The notes beneath the pieces are model-generated. The model did no database searches. It was not told where the DNA came from and saw only the letters and a list, made by a program, of their open reading frames with translations. From an uncultured Phycisphaerales bacterium (GTDB lineage: Bacteria > Planctomycetota > Phycisphaerae > Phycisphaerales > UBA1924), in contig CALKJW010000031.1 of NCBI GenBank assembly GCA_937995595.1, positions 1 to 62,774 of the forward strand: a stretch of DNA of 62,774 nucleotides. The letters run 5' to 3'. This document shows positions 1 through 8,001 of the stretch, one piece after another. Position 1 is the stretch's first letter. The number at the start of each line of letters is the position of its first letter. Made by a program: the position numbers and the translations under genes.

Positions 1-1255
1 TTATATCGCTGACGACCTCGCCCGCGATGACCGTGCCCACGCAGCGGGTCGTGTACTCGAACGGGTCGCCGTCGTAGAGCGCCACGTCCCCGTCCTTGCC
101 GACCTCCAGCGAACCGACGCGGGTGTCGATGCCCAGCAGCCGCGCCGCGTCGATGGTGACCGTCGCCAGCGCGCCCTCGAAGCCCAGCCCGCGCGCCGCG
201 GCGACCGCCGCCTCGAACAGCACCACGCGCGTCTTGGGCACGTACCCCTCGTAGCCGCTCTGGAGCGCGACGAGCAGGCCCGCCTCGCGCAGTTTCGCGG
301 CGGTGGTGAACGACGCGTTCTCCGTCTCGCCGTAGGCGCGCATCATCGTCGGGTGCACGATCACGCTCACGCCCGCGGCCTTGAGCCGATCGGCCAGCAG
401 CGTCGCCTCGGCCCCGCCGTCGAGGATCATGCGGAACCCGAACTCCTCCCTGAGCCGCAGCGCGGCCTCGATGTCCTGTGCCCGCTGCGCGGTGATCATC
501 AGCGGCACCTCGCCGCGGAGCGCGGCCGCGAGCGCTTCGAGCCGCAGGTTCCGGTCGGGCTTCTTCTGGTCGTTCTTCGCGGCGTCGAGTTTCTCGGCGT
601 ACTCGCGCGCCCGGATCAGTTCGGCGCGGAGGATCGCGACCACCTTGGCGCGCGTGCCGGGGCCGCGGCTCCCGTCCTTCTGGGCCGACGGGCCCAGCGT
701 GCAGGCGATCGCGCCCAGCGGGCTGACGAGCGCTTCCTCGACCGTGCGGCCGACGGTCTTGACGATGATCGTCTGCCCGCTGACGGTCTCGCCGGGCGCG
801 TGGCCGGTGTGCACGGTGGTGACGCCGAACGAGCGCACCCACTCGACGAGCCGGTCGGCGGGGTTGTAGGCGTCGACGGCGCGCAGTTCGGGCTGGATGG
901 GCGCGCTGCGCTCGAGTTGGTCGCTGTCGTGGCGCGTGTTGAACAGGCCCGAGAGGCCGACCGTCGAGTGGGCGTCGATCAGCCCGGGCGTCGCGACCAC
1001 CGCCTCGAGCACGCGGTGCCCGGCGGGGATGGCGACCTGCGCCGCGGGGCCGACCGCCGCGACCCTGCCGTCGGTGATGACGACGACGCCGTCGGCGATG
1101 GTGCCGGCCGGGCCCATGGTGTGCAGCGTGCGGGCGCGGACCGCGACCTGCGCCGCCGCCGGGTCCGGCGCGCACGCGAGCAGCGCGGCCGCGCACAGAG
1201 CAAGCATGCGTGCCACTGATATCATGTAAGTCATGTCATAAGGATTGCGAATCAT
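1..1255 (-). CDS. Amidohydrolase-family protein, 3'-truncated by window edge; probable metal-free paralog
   Basis: The coding frame reads from an ATG at 1255 to the left edge (418 codons, no stop seen; the apparent TAA at 1-3 is out of frame). In-frame ATGs also lie at 1234, 1225 and 1207; the last gives a compact signal peptide (MLALCAAALLAC). The 1255 start sits 2 nt after the stop of the upstream paralog, which suggests translational coupling. The fold is that of cyclic amidohydrolases: an N-terminal beta-sandwich, TPGLIDAHS, GETVSGQT, LRLREEFGFR and the C-terminal VGSLEVGKDGDVALYDGDPF. Compared with its neighbour, the metal ligands are missing: HNH is HST, the HHHTH stretch reads MITAQ, and HTDD reads QSGY. 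It is probably exported and may not be a hydrolase. Family assignment is firm; lack of catalysis is inferred. Confidence 0.85.
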   Translation of the reverse strand, partial: MIRNPYDMTYMISVARMLALCAAALLACAPDPAAAQVAVRARTLHTMGPAGTIADGVVVITDGRVAAVGPAAQVAIPAGHRVLEAVVATPGLIDAHSTVGLSGLFNTRHDSDQLERSAPIQPELRAVDAYNPADRLVEWVRSFGVTTVHTGHAPGETVSGQTIIVKTVGRTVEEALVSPLGAIACTLGPSAQKDGSRGPGTRAKVVAILRAELIRAREYAEKLDAAKNDQKKPDRNLRLEALAAALRGEVPLMITAQRAQDIEAALRLREEFGFRMILDGGAEATLLADRLKAAGVSVIVHPTMMRAYGETENASFTTAAKLREAGLLVALQSGYEGYVPKTRVVLFEAAVAAARGLGFEGALATVTIDAARLLGIDTRVGSLEVGKDGDVALYDGDPFEYTTRCVGTVIAGEVVSDI

Positions 1256-1257
1256 GT

Positions 1258-2685
1258 TCACTTGCCCCCCGCCTGCCAGAGCGTGCCGCTGCGTCCGAAC
1301 ACGAAACTGTCCGAGTCAAAGCAGCAGAAGTAGGGCGTCTGGTCGCGTCCCGCGCCGAACCCGCCGTCGGCGTGCAGGCGGTCCTTCTCGTCCGACAGGT
1401 CGAACACGCGCACGCCCTCGACCCACGTCTGCTCGACGCGCGTGTACACGCTGAACGGGTCGCCCGACAGCACCACAAAGTCGGCGTCCTTGCCGACCTC
1501 CAGCGTGCCCACGCGGTCCTGCAGGTCCATCATCTCGGCCCCGCGGATGGTCAGCGCGGCCAGCGCGCCGGCGCGGCTCATGCCGGCTCGGACGCCCAGC
1601 GCGGCCATCCGCAGAAACAGCCGCGAATCGGTGATCCAGTCGTCGGTGTGGAAGGCGACCTTCACGCCCGCGCGCTCCAGCACCGCGCCGGTCTCGAAAC
1701 TCAGTTCCGCGGCTTCCATCTTGCCGCCCGGAGAGTCGACGAGGATGATCGAGCACGGCACGCCCGCCGCGGCGATCTCGTCGGCCACCTTCCACGCCTC
1801 GCTCACGTGGTGCAGCACCACGCGGAAGCCGAACTCCTCGCGCAGCCGCAGCACGGTCATGATGTCGTCGGCCCGGTGCGTGTGGTGGTGCACGATGCGC
1901 GAGCCGTCGAGCACCTCGCCCAGCGCTTCGAGGCCCAGGTCTCGCCCGCGCGCGGGCCTGGGCGCGGCGCCGCCCTCCGCGCCCGCGCCGTCGGCGGGCG
2001 CGTCGTCGCCGTTCTCCGGCGCGGGCGGCGAGTCCTTCCTGCCGCGGTTCCTGTACTCCTGCGCGCGGGTGAAGAGTTCCCGCACCATCGCCGCGGCCTT
2101 GCCGCGCGTGCCGGCGAAGGGCGGGTCGCGCATCGGGTTGGTGCCGTTGGCCATCTTGATGCCGCCCATCGGCCGGCCCGCTTCGTCGCGGATCATCATC
2201 TGCTCGATGCTCCGCACCGGGCGCAGTTTCACGTACACCGTCTGGCCGCTGAGCAGGTGCCCCGAGCCGGGCATGAGGTTGAGCGTCGTCAGCCCGCCGG
2301 CGACGGCGCGGCGAAAGCCCGAGTCCATCGCGTTGATCGAGTCGTACACGCGCACGTCGGGCTGCAGCGTCGAACTGCCATCGGCCCCGCCCACGCCGCC
2401 GATGTGGTTGTGCGTGTCGACCAGGCCGGGCATGATCACCTTGCCCGTGCAGTCGATGACCGTCGCGCCCGCTGGCACGCGCACGGTCCGAGCGTCGCCG
2501 ACCGCGGCGATCCTGCCGCCGGTCACCACCAGCGTCCCGCGCTCGATCTCGTCGCCGGCGATGGTGATGAGCCGCGCATTGGTGAAGGCCACGGGCGCAT
2601 CCTGCGCCGCGCCGGCCAAGGGCGGCGCGCCGACAAAGACAGCCAATACAACCAGCGCGGCAAGCGCGAAGAGAAGTCGGTGCAC
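1258..2685 (-). CDS. Secreted amidohydrolase (metal-dependent)
   Basis: This is a 475-residue protein with an N-terminal signal peptide (about residues 1-26, ending in AGAAQ). It has the amidohydrolase superfamily layout: KVIMPGLVDTHNHIGG carries the HxH metal motif, SGQTVYVK follows, then HHHTHRADD, VLHHVSEAW and FHTDDWITDS supply further His and Asp ligands. The tail TLEVGKDADFVVLSGDPF is typical of imidazolonepropionase/dihydroorotase-like enzymes. A Gly/Ala/Pro-rich insert with acidic residues lies in the middle. Substrate cannot be read from sequence. It is first of a two-gene unit with the degenerate paralog downstream. Confidence 0.9.
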   Translation of the reverse strand: MHRLLFALAALVVLAVFVGAPPLAGAAQDAPVAFTNARLITIAGDEIERGTLVVTGGRIAAVGDARTVRVPAGATVIDCTGKVIMPGLVDTHNHIGGVGGADGSSTLQPDVRVYDSINAMDSGFRRAVAGGLTTLNLMPGSGHLLSGQTVYVKLRPVRSIEQMMIRDEAGRPMGGIKMANGTNPMRDPPFAGTRGKAAAMVRELFTRAQEYRNRGRKDSPPAPENGDDAPADGAGAEGGAAPRPARGRDLGLEALGEVLDGSRIVHHHTHRADDIMTVLRLREEFGFRVVLHHVSEAWKVADEIAAAGVPCSIILVDSPGGKMEAAELSFETGAVLERAGVKVAFHTDDWITDSRLFLRMAALGVRAGMSRAGALAALTIRGAEMMDLQDRVGTLEVGKDADFVVLSGDPFSVYTRVEQTWVEGVRVFDLSDEKDRLHADGGFGAGRDQTPYFCCFDSDSFVFGRSGTLWQAGGK

Positions 2686-2843
2686 GTGACGCTCCGGAGT
2701 TCGGGACCACGAACGCGAACGACGCCAGTGTACGTCGAACGCGCGCAGTGGCGCGGCGTCCGGGTCGAGCGCCGGGCGATCAGGCGACCGGTCTTCGCGA
2801 GTGCCGCGGCAGGCCGGACGCCTGCCGCTCCAGATCAGGGAAG

Positions 2844-2916
2844 TGGAGCGGAAGGGACTCGAACCCTCGACCCCTAGCTTGCAAAGCTAGTGCTCTACCA
2901 ATTGAGCTACCGCCCC
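2844..2916 (-). tRNA. tRNA-Ala (TGC)
   Basis: 73 nt fold into a standard cloverleaf. Acceptor GGGGCGG pairs with CCGCTCC through a G3:U70 wobble, the alanine identity element. The D stem is GCTC/GAGC, the anticodon stem CTAGC/GCTAG encloses TTTGCAA (anticodon TGC), and the T loop is TTCGAGT. The discriminator base is A; CCA is not encoded. Confidence 0.97.
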
Positions 2917-3005
2917 AGCGCCCCCCAAAGTGCAAAGCACACCGCCGCGAAATGGCTCGCCGCGGGGCATGAACCCCATCGACCGGCGGCGCGGCGACCG
3001 GGAAG

Positions 3006-3097
3006 CGGAGAGGGGGGGATTCGAACCCCCGATACAGAGTGATACTCCGTATAACGGTTTAGCAAACCGTCGCCTTCAGCCTCTCGGCCACCTCTCC
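3006..3097 (-). tRNA. tRNA-Ser (GCT)
   Basis: Class II tRNA of about 92 nt. Acceptor GGAGAGG pairs with CCTCTCC, the discriminator is G, the anticodon stem ACGGT/ACCGT surrounds TTGCTAA (anticodon GCT), and a long variable arm (TATACGGAGTATCACTCTGTA region) precedes the GGGGG-TTCGAAT-CCCCC T arm. It lies about 90 bp from the tRNA-Ala gene on the same strand, so the two may be co-transcribed. Confidence 0.96.
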
Positions 3098-3238
3098 GGC
3101 GACGGGGCAAGTGTAGACGGCACGGGCAACCCGGCCAACGAGCCCTGGCCGGTCCCGAAACGGCCGCGGCCGCAAGCGGCGGGGGTTCAGCGTCGCCGAG
3201 CGAGTTGAAGTGGGAGGGGTGGTCCTGTACCGACCCGG

Positions 3239-4339
3239 TCACCCCGCGCACCCGGCGAACCACGCGGCGAGAAAGGCGAAGATGTCGGCCACCTGCACGC
3301 CGTCGGTGCCGTCGAAGTCGGCGCGCGGGTCGGTCGCGAACCACGCGGCGAGAAAGGCGAAGATGTCCGCGACTTCGACAGGTCCGTTGTCGTCGAAGTC
3401 GGCGCGGCAGTCGATCACCGGCGCGGTGTTGAGCGGGTCGTCGGCCCGCGCGACCCACTGCCCATTGCCGGGCGCGCCGGCGATGAGTTGCCCCGCGCTC
3501 TGCCCGCTGCCGCTGGAGTCGGCAACCACGGTGCCAGCGCCCTCCTCGAAACGGAAGTTGCCGACCAGTCCCGGCGTGCCGGGTCGCTGCACGCGCGCCA
3601 TCACGCGCTGCACGTCCGCCGCGCCCAGCGCGACCGACCAGACGCGGAACTCGTCGAGAAAGCCCCTGTACGACGGGTACGCGCTGCCCGCGTCGTGCTT
3701 CTCCGCCGCGAGGACGATGAACGGGCACCACGGCGTGACCTTGCCGCTCACGCCGTTGTTGGGATAACTGATGTCGTCGCGCGAGCGGTTGGGCGGGCTG
3801 GCGTTGTCGAGCGCGCCGTCGACGTAGATGCGCTTGACGCCGGTCGCGTGGTCGCGCACGCAGCAGACGTGCCGCCACGTCCCGGTCAGCACGTTGACGG
3901 TTCCTTCGAGCGTGTGCTCGCTGTCGAGCGCGCCCGAGTCGGCGCGCCCGGTGCCGAAGCGCACCCGCCCGCCGGCCAGCGAGATGCCCCAGTCGCGCGA
4001 CGAGTCGCCCCAGATGTCGCGGTCGGCGACGATGTTGCCCTCGATCCAGCGGAAGTCGAAGAACTCGCCCCCGCCGCTGTGCGCGGTCGGGTTATCGGCG
4101 AGCACGCCGCGGACCCAGAAGTCGATGGTGAACGACCCCGCGCCGACGTCGCAGGGCTGCGAGGCGTCGGGCCCCGGTGCGTTGTCGTCGATGCCGATCC
4201 GCACGCGGTCCTGCTGGCCCGGTGGGCCCACGCCCGTGCCGAAGAACCGCAGGGCATGGTGCGAGCCGGGCTGCGCCGTCGCGGCGTGCGTCAGCACCGA
4301 AAGCCCGAGAACCGCGGCGGCAAGAGCAGCGCAACGCAT
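3239..4339 (-). CDS. Secreted LamG-domain protein with GC-type dockerin tail
   Basis: 366 residues. A signal peptide (about 1-22, LTHAATAQ) is followed by a concanavalin/LamG-like beta-sandwich: SFTIDFWVRG, WRHVCCVRDHATGVKRIYVDG and GFLDEFRVWSVAL are hallmark segments. The last ~60 residues hold two dockerin-like calcium repeats, ADFDDNGPVEVADIFAFL and ADFDGTDGVQVADIFAFL, each followed by AWF, and end in AGCAG. The Gly-Cys end defines the planctomycete 'GC-type dockerin' tail, thought to attach proteins to the cell surface. The likely role is binding extracellular carbohydrate or protein. It stands alone, convergent to nothing obvious. Confidence 0.88.
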   Translation of the reverse strand: MRCAALAAAVLGLSVLTHAATAQPGSHHALRFFGTGVGPPGQQDRVRIGIDDNAPGPDASQPCDVGAGSFTIDFWVRGVLADNPTAHSGGGEFFDFRWIEGNIVADRDIWGDSSRDWGISLAGGRVRFGTGRADSGALDSEHTLEGTVNVLTGTWRHVCCVRDHATGVKRIYVDGALDNASPPNRSRDDISYPNNGVSGKVTPWCPFIVLAAEKHDAGSAYPSYRGFLDEFRVWSVALGAADVQRVMARVQRPGTPGLVGNFRFEEGAGTVVADSSGSGQSAGQLIAGAPGNGQWVARADDPLNTAPVIDCRADFDDNGPVEVADIFAFLAAWFATDPRADFDGTDGVQVADIFAFLAAWFAGCAG

Positions 4340-4400
4340 GCGGACAATCTACCACACGAACAGGACGGATGCACGCGGCGGGGAGGTGGTGTTGGGGGGC

Positions 4401-4853
4401 TCAGCCGAGCCCGGCGGCGCGCAGCCGGCCGATCAGTTCCGCCGCGCGCTCGGGCGAAACGCCGCAGTCGCGCTCCGCCGCGGGGCGCACCCAGACGGTC
4501 GCGCGCGGGTCGTGGTCCGTCGGCGCGGCGTACCGCGGGATGACGTGCCAGTGCACGTGGCCGACGACGTTGCCCAGACACTCGTAGTTGAGGCGCGCGG
4601 GCGCGAACGCGCGGCCGACCGCGCCAGCGACGTGCGCGACGTCCTCCCACAGGCGGAGTTGCCGCGCCAGCGGCAGCGCGTGCAGATGCTCGGCGTGGTC
4701 CTTCAGCACCACCACGCACCAGCCTTCGTAGCGCTGGTGCTCGTGCAGGAACACGACCGACTCGCGCAGTTCGCAGATCCGCAACGCCGCGGCGGGATCA
4801 CCCGCCCGCGCGCACAGCGGGCACGATGCAAGCCTCGATGCCTGTTGCCCCAT
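4401..4853 (-). CDS. HIT-family hydrolase
   Basis: 150 residues from the ATG at 4853; an upstream extension in the same frame looks non-coding and overlaps a repeat element. The histidine-triad motif reads GHVHWHVIPRY (HxHxH), the nucleotide-phosphate-binding catalytic centre of HIT proteins (Hint/Fhit/GalT superfamily). An N-terminal CPLC pair may be half of a zinc site, as in many bacterial HIT proteins. The helix EHLHALPLARQLRLWEDV precedes the triad in the usual position. The expected activity is hydrolysis of nucleoside phosphoramidates or dinucleoside polyphosphates; substrate unknown. Confidence 0.88.
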   Translation of the reverse strand: MGQQASRLASCPLCARAGDPAAALRICELRESVVFLHEHQRYEGWCVVVLKDHAEHLHALPLARQLRLWEDVAHVAGAVGRAFAPARLNYECLGNVVGHVHWHVIPRYAAPTDHDPRATVWVRPAAERDCGVSPERAAELIGRLRAAGLG

Positions 4854-4901
4854 GCCTCGGCGCCTTCTGGAATGTTCATCCCTGCAAAGACAACAGACTC
4901 T

Positions 4902-5046
4902 GACCACGGAGAACACCGAAGCCACTGAGAAGAAGCGGGAGCGATCGGGCCAGTGAACGGAAGAAGTCGCGTGCACGGGGTCTCCCGCTCCCGCACGTCC
5001 GCTCTCCGTGCCTTCCGCGCTCTCCGCGCCTCCGCGCCTCCGCGGT
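4902..5046. repeat. Intergenic inverted repeat (CCACGGAG / CTCCGCGG type)
   Basis: The left arm at 4902-4933 begins ACCACGGAGAACACCGAAG and the right arm at 5001-5046 ends CGCGCCTCCGCGGTG, built of CTCCGYG words. The arms are imperfect reverse complements, so the transcript could fold back. A related element lies at 49524-49637. Position is between the HIT gene and murA. Confidence 0.6.
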
Positions 5047-5063
5047 GCAAACTCTCCACGCTT

Positions 5064-6431
5064 TCACACGGCGACCGCTTCGCTCGGCGCGGCCTGCTTC
5101 TCGCTCACGCGCTGGATGTCGGCGCCGAGCATCCGCAGGCGCTCTTCCATGCGCTCGTACCCGCGGTCGAGGTGGTACACGCGGCTGACCATCGTCGTTC
5201 CCTCGGCCGCGAGGCCCGCGATGACCAGGCACGCCGAGGCGCGCAGGTCGCTGGCCATCACCGGCGCGCCGACCAGTTTCCTCACGCCGCTGATGATCGC
5301 CGTCGGCCCCTGCCGCAGCACCTTCGCGCCCATGCGCCCGAGTTCGGCCACGTGCAGGAAGCGCTCGGGATAGATGCGCTCGGTCACGACCGAGTTGCCC
5401 TCGGCCATCGTGAGCAGCGCGACCAGTTGGGCCTGCAGGTCCGTCGGGAAGCCCGGGTGCGGCTGCGTGGTCACCTCGATCGGTCGAAGCAGGCGCGAGC
5501 ACGTGACGCGCACCGTCGTGCGCATCGGGTCGCGCCCGGCGGTGGGGGGGCCCTTCTCCTCGGAGAGGATCACGCCCACGCGGCTCAGCGCGTCGCACGC
5601 CGCGATCATCGCGTCCATCGGGCAGTTGTCGAGCGTCACGTCGCCGTTGGTCGCCGCCGCGGCGATCATGTAGGTGCCGGCCTCGATGCGGTCGGGGATG
5701 ACCGCGTGCTCGGCGCCGCCGAGCGCCTCGACGCCGTCGATGATGATGCGCGGCGAGCCCGCCCCGCGGATCCTCGCGCCCATCGAGTTGAGCAGTTTCG
5801 CAAGGTCCACGATCTCCGGCTCGCACGCGGCGCACTCGATCATCGTCTGGCCCTCGGCCAGCGTCGCGGCCGACATGACGTTGGCCGTGCCCAGCACGGT
5901 GGAGCCGAACGGACCGCCGAGGAAGATGCGCCCGCCCCTGAGCCTGCCGCCCTTCCCGCCCGGCACGCGCGCGACGATGTCGCCCTGGTGCAGTTGGATC
6001 TCCGCGCCCAGCCCGCGCAGCCCGTGCAGGTGCAGATCGACCGGCCGGTCGCCGATGGCGCACCCGCCGGGCATCGAAACCCGCGCAAAGCCGCGCCGCG
6101 CCAGCATCGGCCCCAGCGTGCAGATGCTCGCGCGCATGGTCTTGACGATCTCGTACTTGGCGTGGCTGGCCGACTCGTCCTGCGAGTGGATGACCATCTT
6201 GCCGCCGGCGAAACTCGCATCGGGCGGGGGGGCGAAGTCGACATGGCAGCCCAGTTCCGTCAGCAGGCGGACCATGTTGCGGATGTCCGCCAGGTCGGGC
6301 ACGTCGTTGAGCAGCAGCGGCCGGTCGGTGAGCAGGGCCGCGGCCATGAGCGGCAGCGCGGCGTTCTTCGAGCCCTTGATCGTGAGGCGACCGTTCAGGC
6401 GTGCCCCGCCGCTGATGACGAACTGATCCAT
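5064..6431 (-). CDS. murA: UDP-N-acetylglucosamine 1-carboxyvinyltransferase
   Basis: 455 residues starting MDQFVISGGARLNGRL. MurA transfers enolpyruvate from PEP to UDP-GlcNAc, the first committed step of peptidoglycan synthesis, in the cytoplasm. The catalytic cysteine lies in PGGCAIGDRPVDLHL (Cys124). GSKNAALPLMAAALL is the conserved N-terminal UDP-sugar/PEP-binding lysine region. Also visible are TVRVTCSR, HPGFPTDLQAQ and VSRVYHLDRGYERMEERL. Length is slightly above the usual 420-430, from small insertions such as DASFAGG. The start is chosen by homology; an upstream extension is GC-rich noise. The gene supports a peptidoglycan-containing planctomycete. Confidence 0.97.
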   Translation of the reverse strand: MDQFVISGGARLNGRLTIKGSKNAALPLMAAALLTDRPLLLNDVPDLADIRNMVRLLTELGCHVDFAPPPDASFAGGKMVIHSQDESASHAKYEIVKTMRASICTLGPMLARRGFARVSMPGGCAIGDRPVDLHLHGLRGLGAEIQLHQGDIVARVPGGKGGRLRGGRIFLGGPFGSTVLGTANVMSAATLAEGQTMIECAACEPEIVDLAKLLNSMGARIRGAGSPRIIIDGVEALGGAEHAVIPDRIEAGTYMIAAAATNGDVTLDNCPMDAMIAACDALSRVGVILSEEKGPPTAGRDPMRTTVRVTCSRLLRPIEVTTQPHPGFPTDLQAQLVALLTMAEGNSVVTERIYPERFLHVAELGRMGAKVLRQGPTAIISGVRKLVGAPVMASDLRASACLVIAGLAAEGTTMVSRVYHLDRGYERMEERLRMLGADIQRVSEKQAAPSEAVAV

Positions 6432-6792
6432 CTTCTGTACGCTCCGTCGCAGGGCCGGCGCACGTCTGATAACGCCGCGCCGGGCAAGGTGGGGGTGAGG
6501 ATAGCGAACCGCCGCGCCCTGTGCATCGGTCCGTTGGGCCCGGCCGCACCAACGACCGGCCGGCCCGTCGGCGTGTCCGGCAACGCCGTCATAAAGCGTT
6601 GTGCGATTAACACTTGTGCGCGCGGATCGCGTGACAGGCCGGGCCTGAATTCGACTTTGGATGTCGAGTCGGCGTGCTCCTGTGTTGGGAGCGGCCGGGC
6701 CGGGGCATGATGCCGCGGCACACAGCACCGGGGACCGGCAGGGAAGCAGCAGTCGTCCGGGCCAGGGCCCGGCGGGAAAGCGAAGGACTTCG
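6432..6792. other. Divergent intergenic region murA / fibro-slime gene
   Basis: No gene is seen. A direct repeat TTGTGCG occurs at 6599-6605 and 6614-6620 around an AT-rich core (ATTAACAC), in the place expected for promoters of the two divergent genes. A small inverted repeat CGACT...AGTCG lies near 6655-6675. I could not fix -35/-10 boxes confidently. Confidence 0.4.
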
Positions 6793-7746
6793 ATGAACGC
6801 CAGCACGATCTTCAAGGGCTCGTTCGGCGCCGCCGGCCTGACGGCCGCGTTGCTCCTGGCGAGCATGGGCACGACCGGCGGCGCGGCTCGGACCGCCGAG
6901 GCGCAGCAGAGCGCGGGCGGCGGGACGTCGCTGCCCGAGACCATCCAACTCACGGGCGTGGTGCGCGACTTCAAGGCGCGCAACGTCGCGGGCGGGCACC
7001 CCGACTTCCAGCGTCAGCCGACCGCTGGGTTTGGTCACTACGCCTACCAGGTCGCCGACACGCTGGACTCCGACGGCAAGCCGCAGTTCTCGTCCACCGG
7101 CTACAAGGTGACGACGCAGTGGCGCGACGCGCAGGGCCGCAACCGCATGCCGCCCCGCCCGCACGTGGCCAGCCGCTCCGGCGACGTCGCCGGCGCACGC
7201 TCGACGACGACCGGCGGCGCGCTGACCACCGCGGACAACTTCCGCCAGTGGTTCCGCAACGTCGACGGCCTGAACCTGTCGCGACCGCTCTCGCTGACGC
7301 TCCGCCGCCGGGCCGGCACGAACGTGTACGTGTTCGACGACCGCGAGGACCCCGCGTTCTCGTCGCTGGGCGGGTTCTTCCCTATCAACGGCGAGTTGTG
7401 GGGCAACTCGGGCCTGACCACGCCCGACAAGAACTTCCACTTCACGTTCGAGCTCGACACCACGTTCATCTACCGGCGCGGCGCGGGGCAGGTCTTCACC
7501 TTCACGGGTGACGACGACGTGTGGGTGTTCGTCGACGGCAAGTGCGTGATCGACCTCGGCGGCGTGCACGCGGCGATCAGCCAGACCATCGACCTGGACC
7601 GATGCGAGTGGCTGCAGGACGGTCAGCGCTACAGCCTGAAGTTCTTCTTCTGCGAGCGCCACACGACCCAGTCGAACTTCCGCATCGAGACCACGCTCGA
7701 ACTGCAGAACGCGCGGCTGCCCGCCACCACCGCGCTGGCCGACTGA
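6793..7746 (+). CDS. Secreted fibro-slime domain protein
   Basis: 317 residues with a signal peptide (about 1-36, TAEAQQ). The protein matches the fibro-slime/PA14-like fold: QLTGVVRDFKARN at the start, GHPDFQ, then WFRNVDGLNLS, the core FTFTGDDDVWVFVDGKCVIDLGG, HAAISQTIDL and YSLKFFFCERHTTQSNF. Such domains occur in surface adhesins of Dictyostelium, Fibrobacter and many planctomycetes; ligand unknown. There is no dockerin or PEP-CTERM tail, so it may be released or held by another route. A GAAGGACTTCG stretch before the ATG offers a weak ribosome-binding site. A strong intrinsic terminator follows. Confidence 0.85.
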   Translation: MNASTIFKGSFGAAGLTAALLLASMGTTGGAARTAEAQQSAGGGTSLPETIQLTGVVRDFKARNVAGGHPDFQRQPTAGFGHYAYQVADTLDSDGKPQFSSTGYKVTTQWRDAQGRNRMPPRPHVASRSGDVAGARSTTTGGALTTADNFRQWFRNVDGLNLSRPLSLTLRRRAGTNVYVFDDREDPAFSSLGGFFPINGELWGNSGLTTPDKNFHFTFELDTTFIYRRGAGQVFTFTGDDDVWVFVDGKCVIDLGGVHAAISQTIDLDRCEWLQDGQRYSLKFFFCERHTTQSNFRIETTLELQNARLPATTALAD

Positions 7747-7840
7747 AACCCGCCGCGCCATCTCCCCGGACCCGCGACGCGGCGCCGCCTCGAACCCTGC
7801 CGACTCTCGCGCCCGCCCGACCGGATGATCGCTGTGCACG

Positions 7841-7879
7841 GACCGCCCGGGGCCGCAAGGCTTGGGCGGTTCGCTTTTT
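7841..7879 (+). terminator. Intrinsic terminator after fibro-slime gene
   Basis: ACCGCCC and GGGCGGT pair, with an inner GGCC-GCAA-GGCT stem, followed by TCGCTTTTTG. Confidence 0.8.
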
Positions 7880-8001
7880 GATGCGCGGAAGGCGCCGCGG
7901 ACCGTGTGCCGGCGGGTCCCGCCGATGGTCGTCATCCCGCCCCCGTCGCACTCGGCGCTGCGCACGCCGCATTCCGGCTTCGCGTTCCTACCATCCGCCC
8001 C

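Noticed and set aside
1-3. TTA that looks like a minus-strand TAA stop for the first gene
   Set aside because: It is out of frame with the amidohydrolase reading (…VVSDI then a partial codon); the gene runs off the edge.
4854-4976. Longer HIT protein start
   Set aside because: The extension overlaps the inverted-repeat element and lacks conserved residues.
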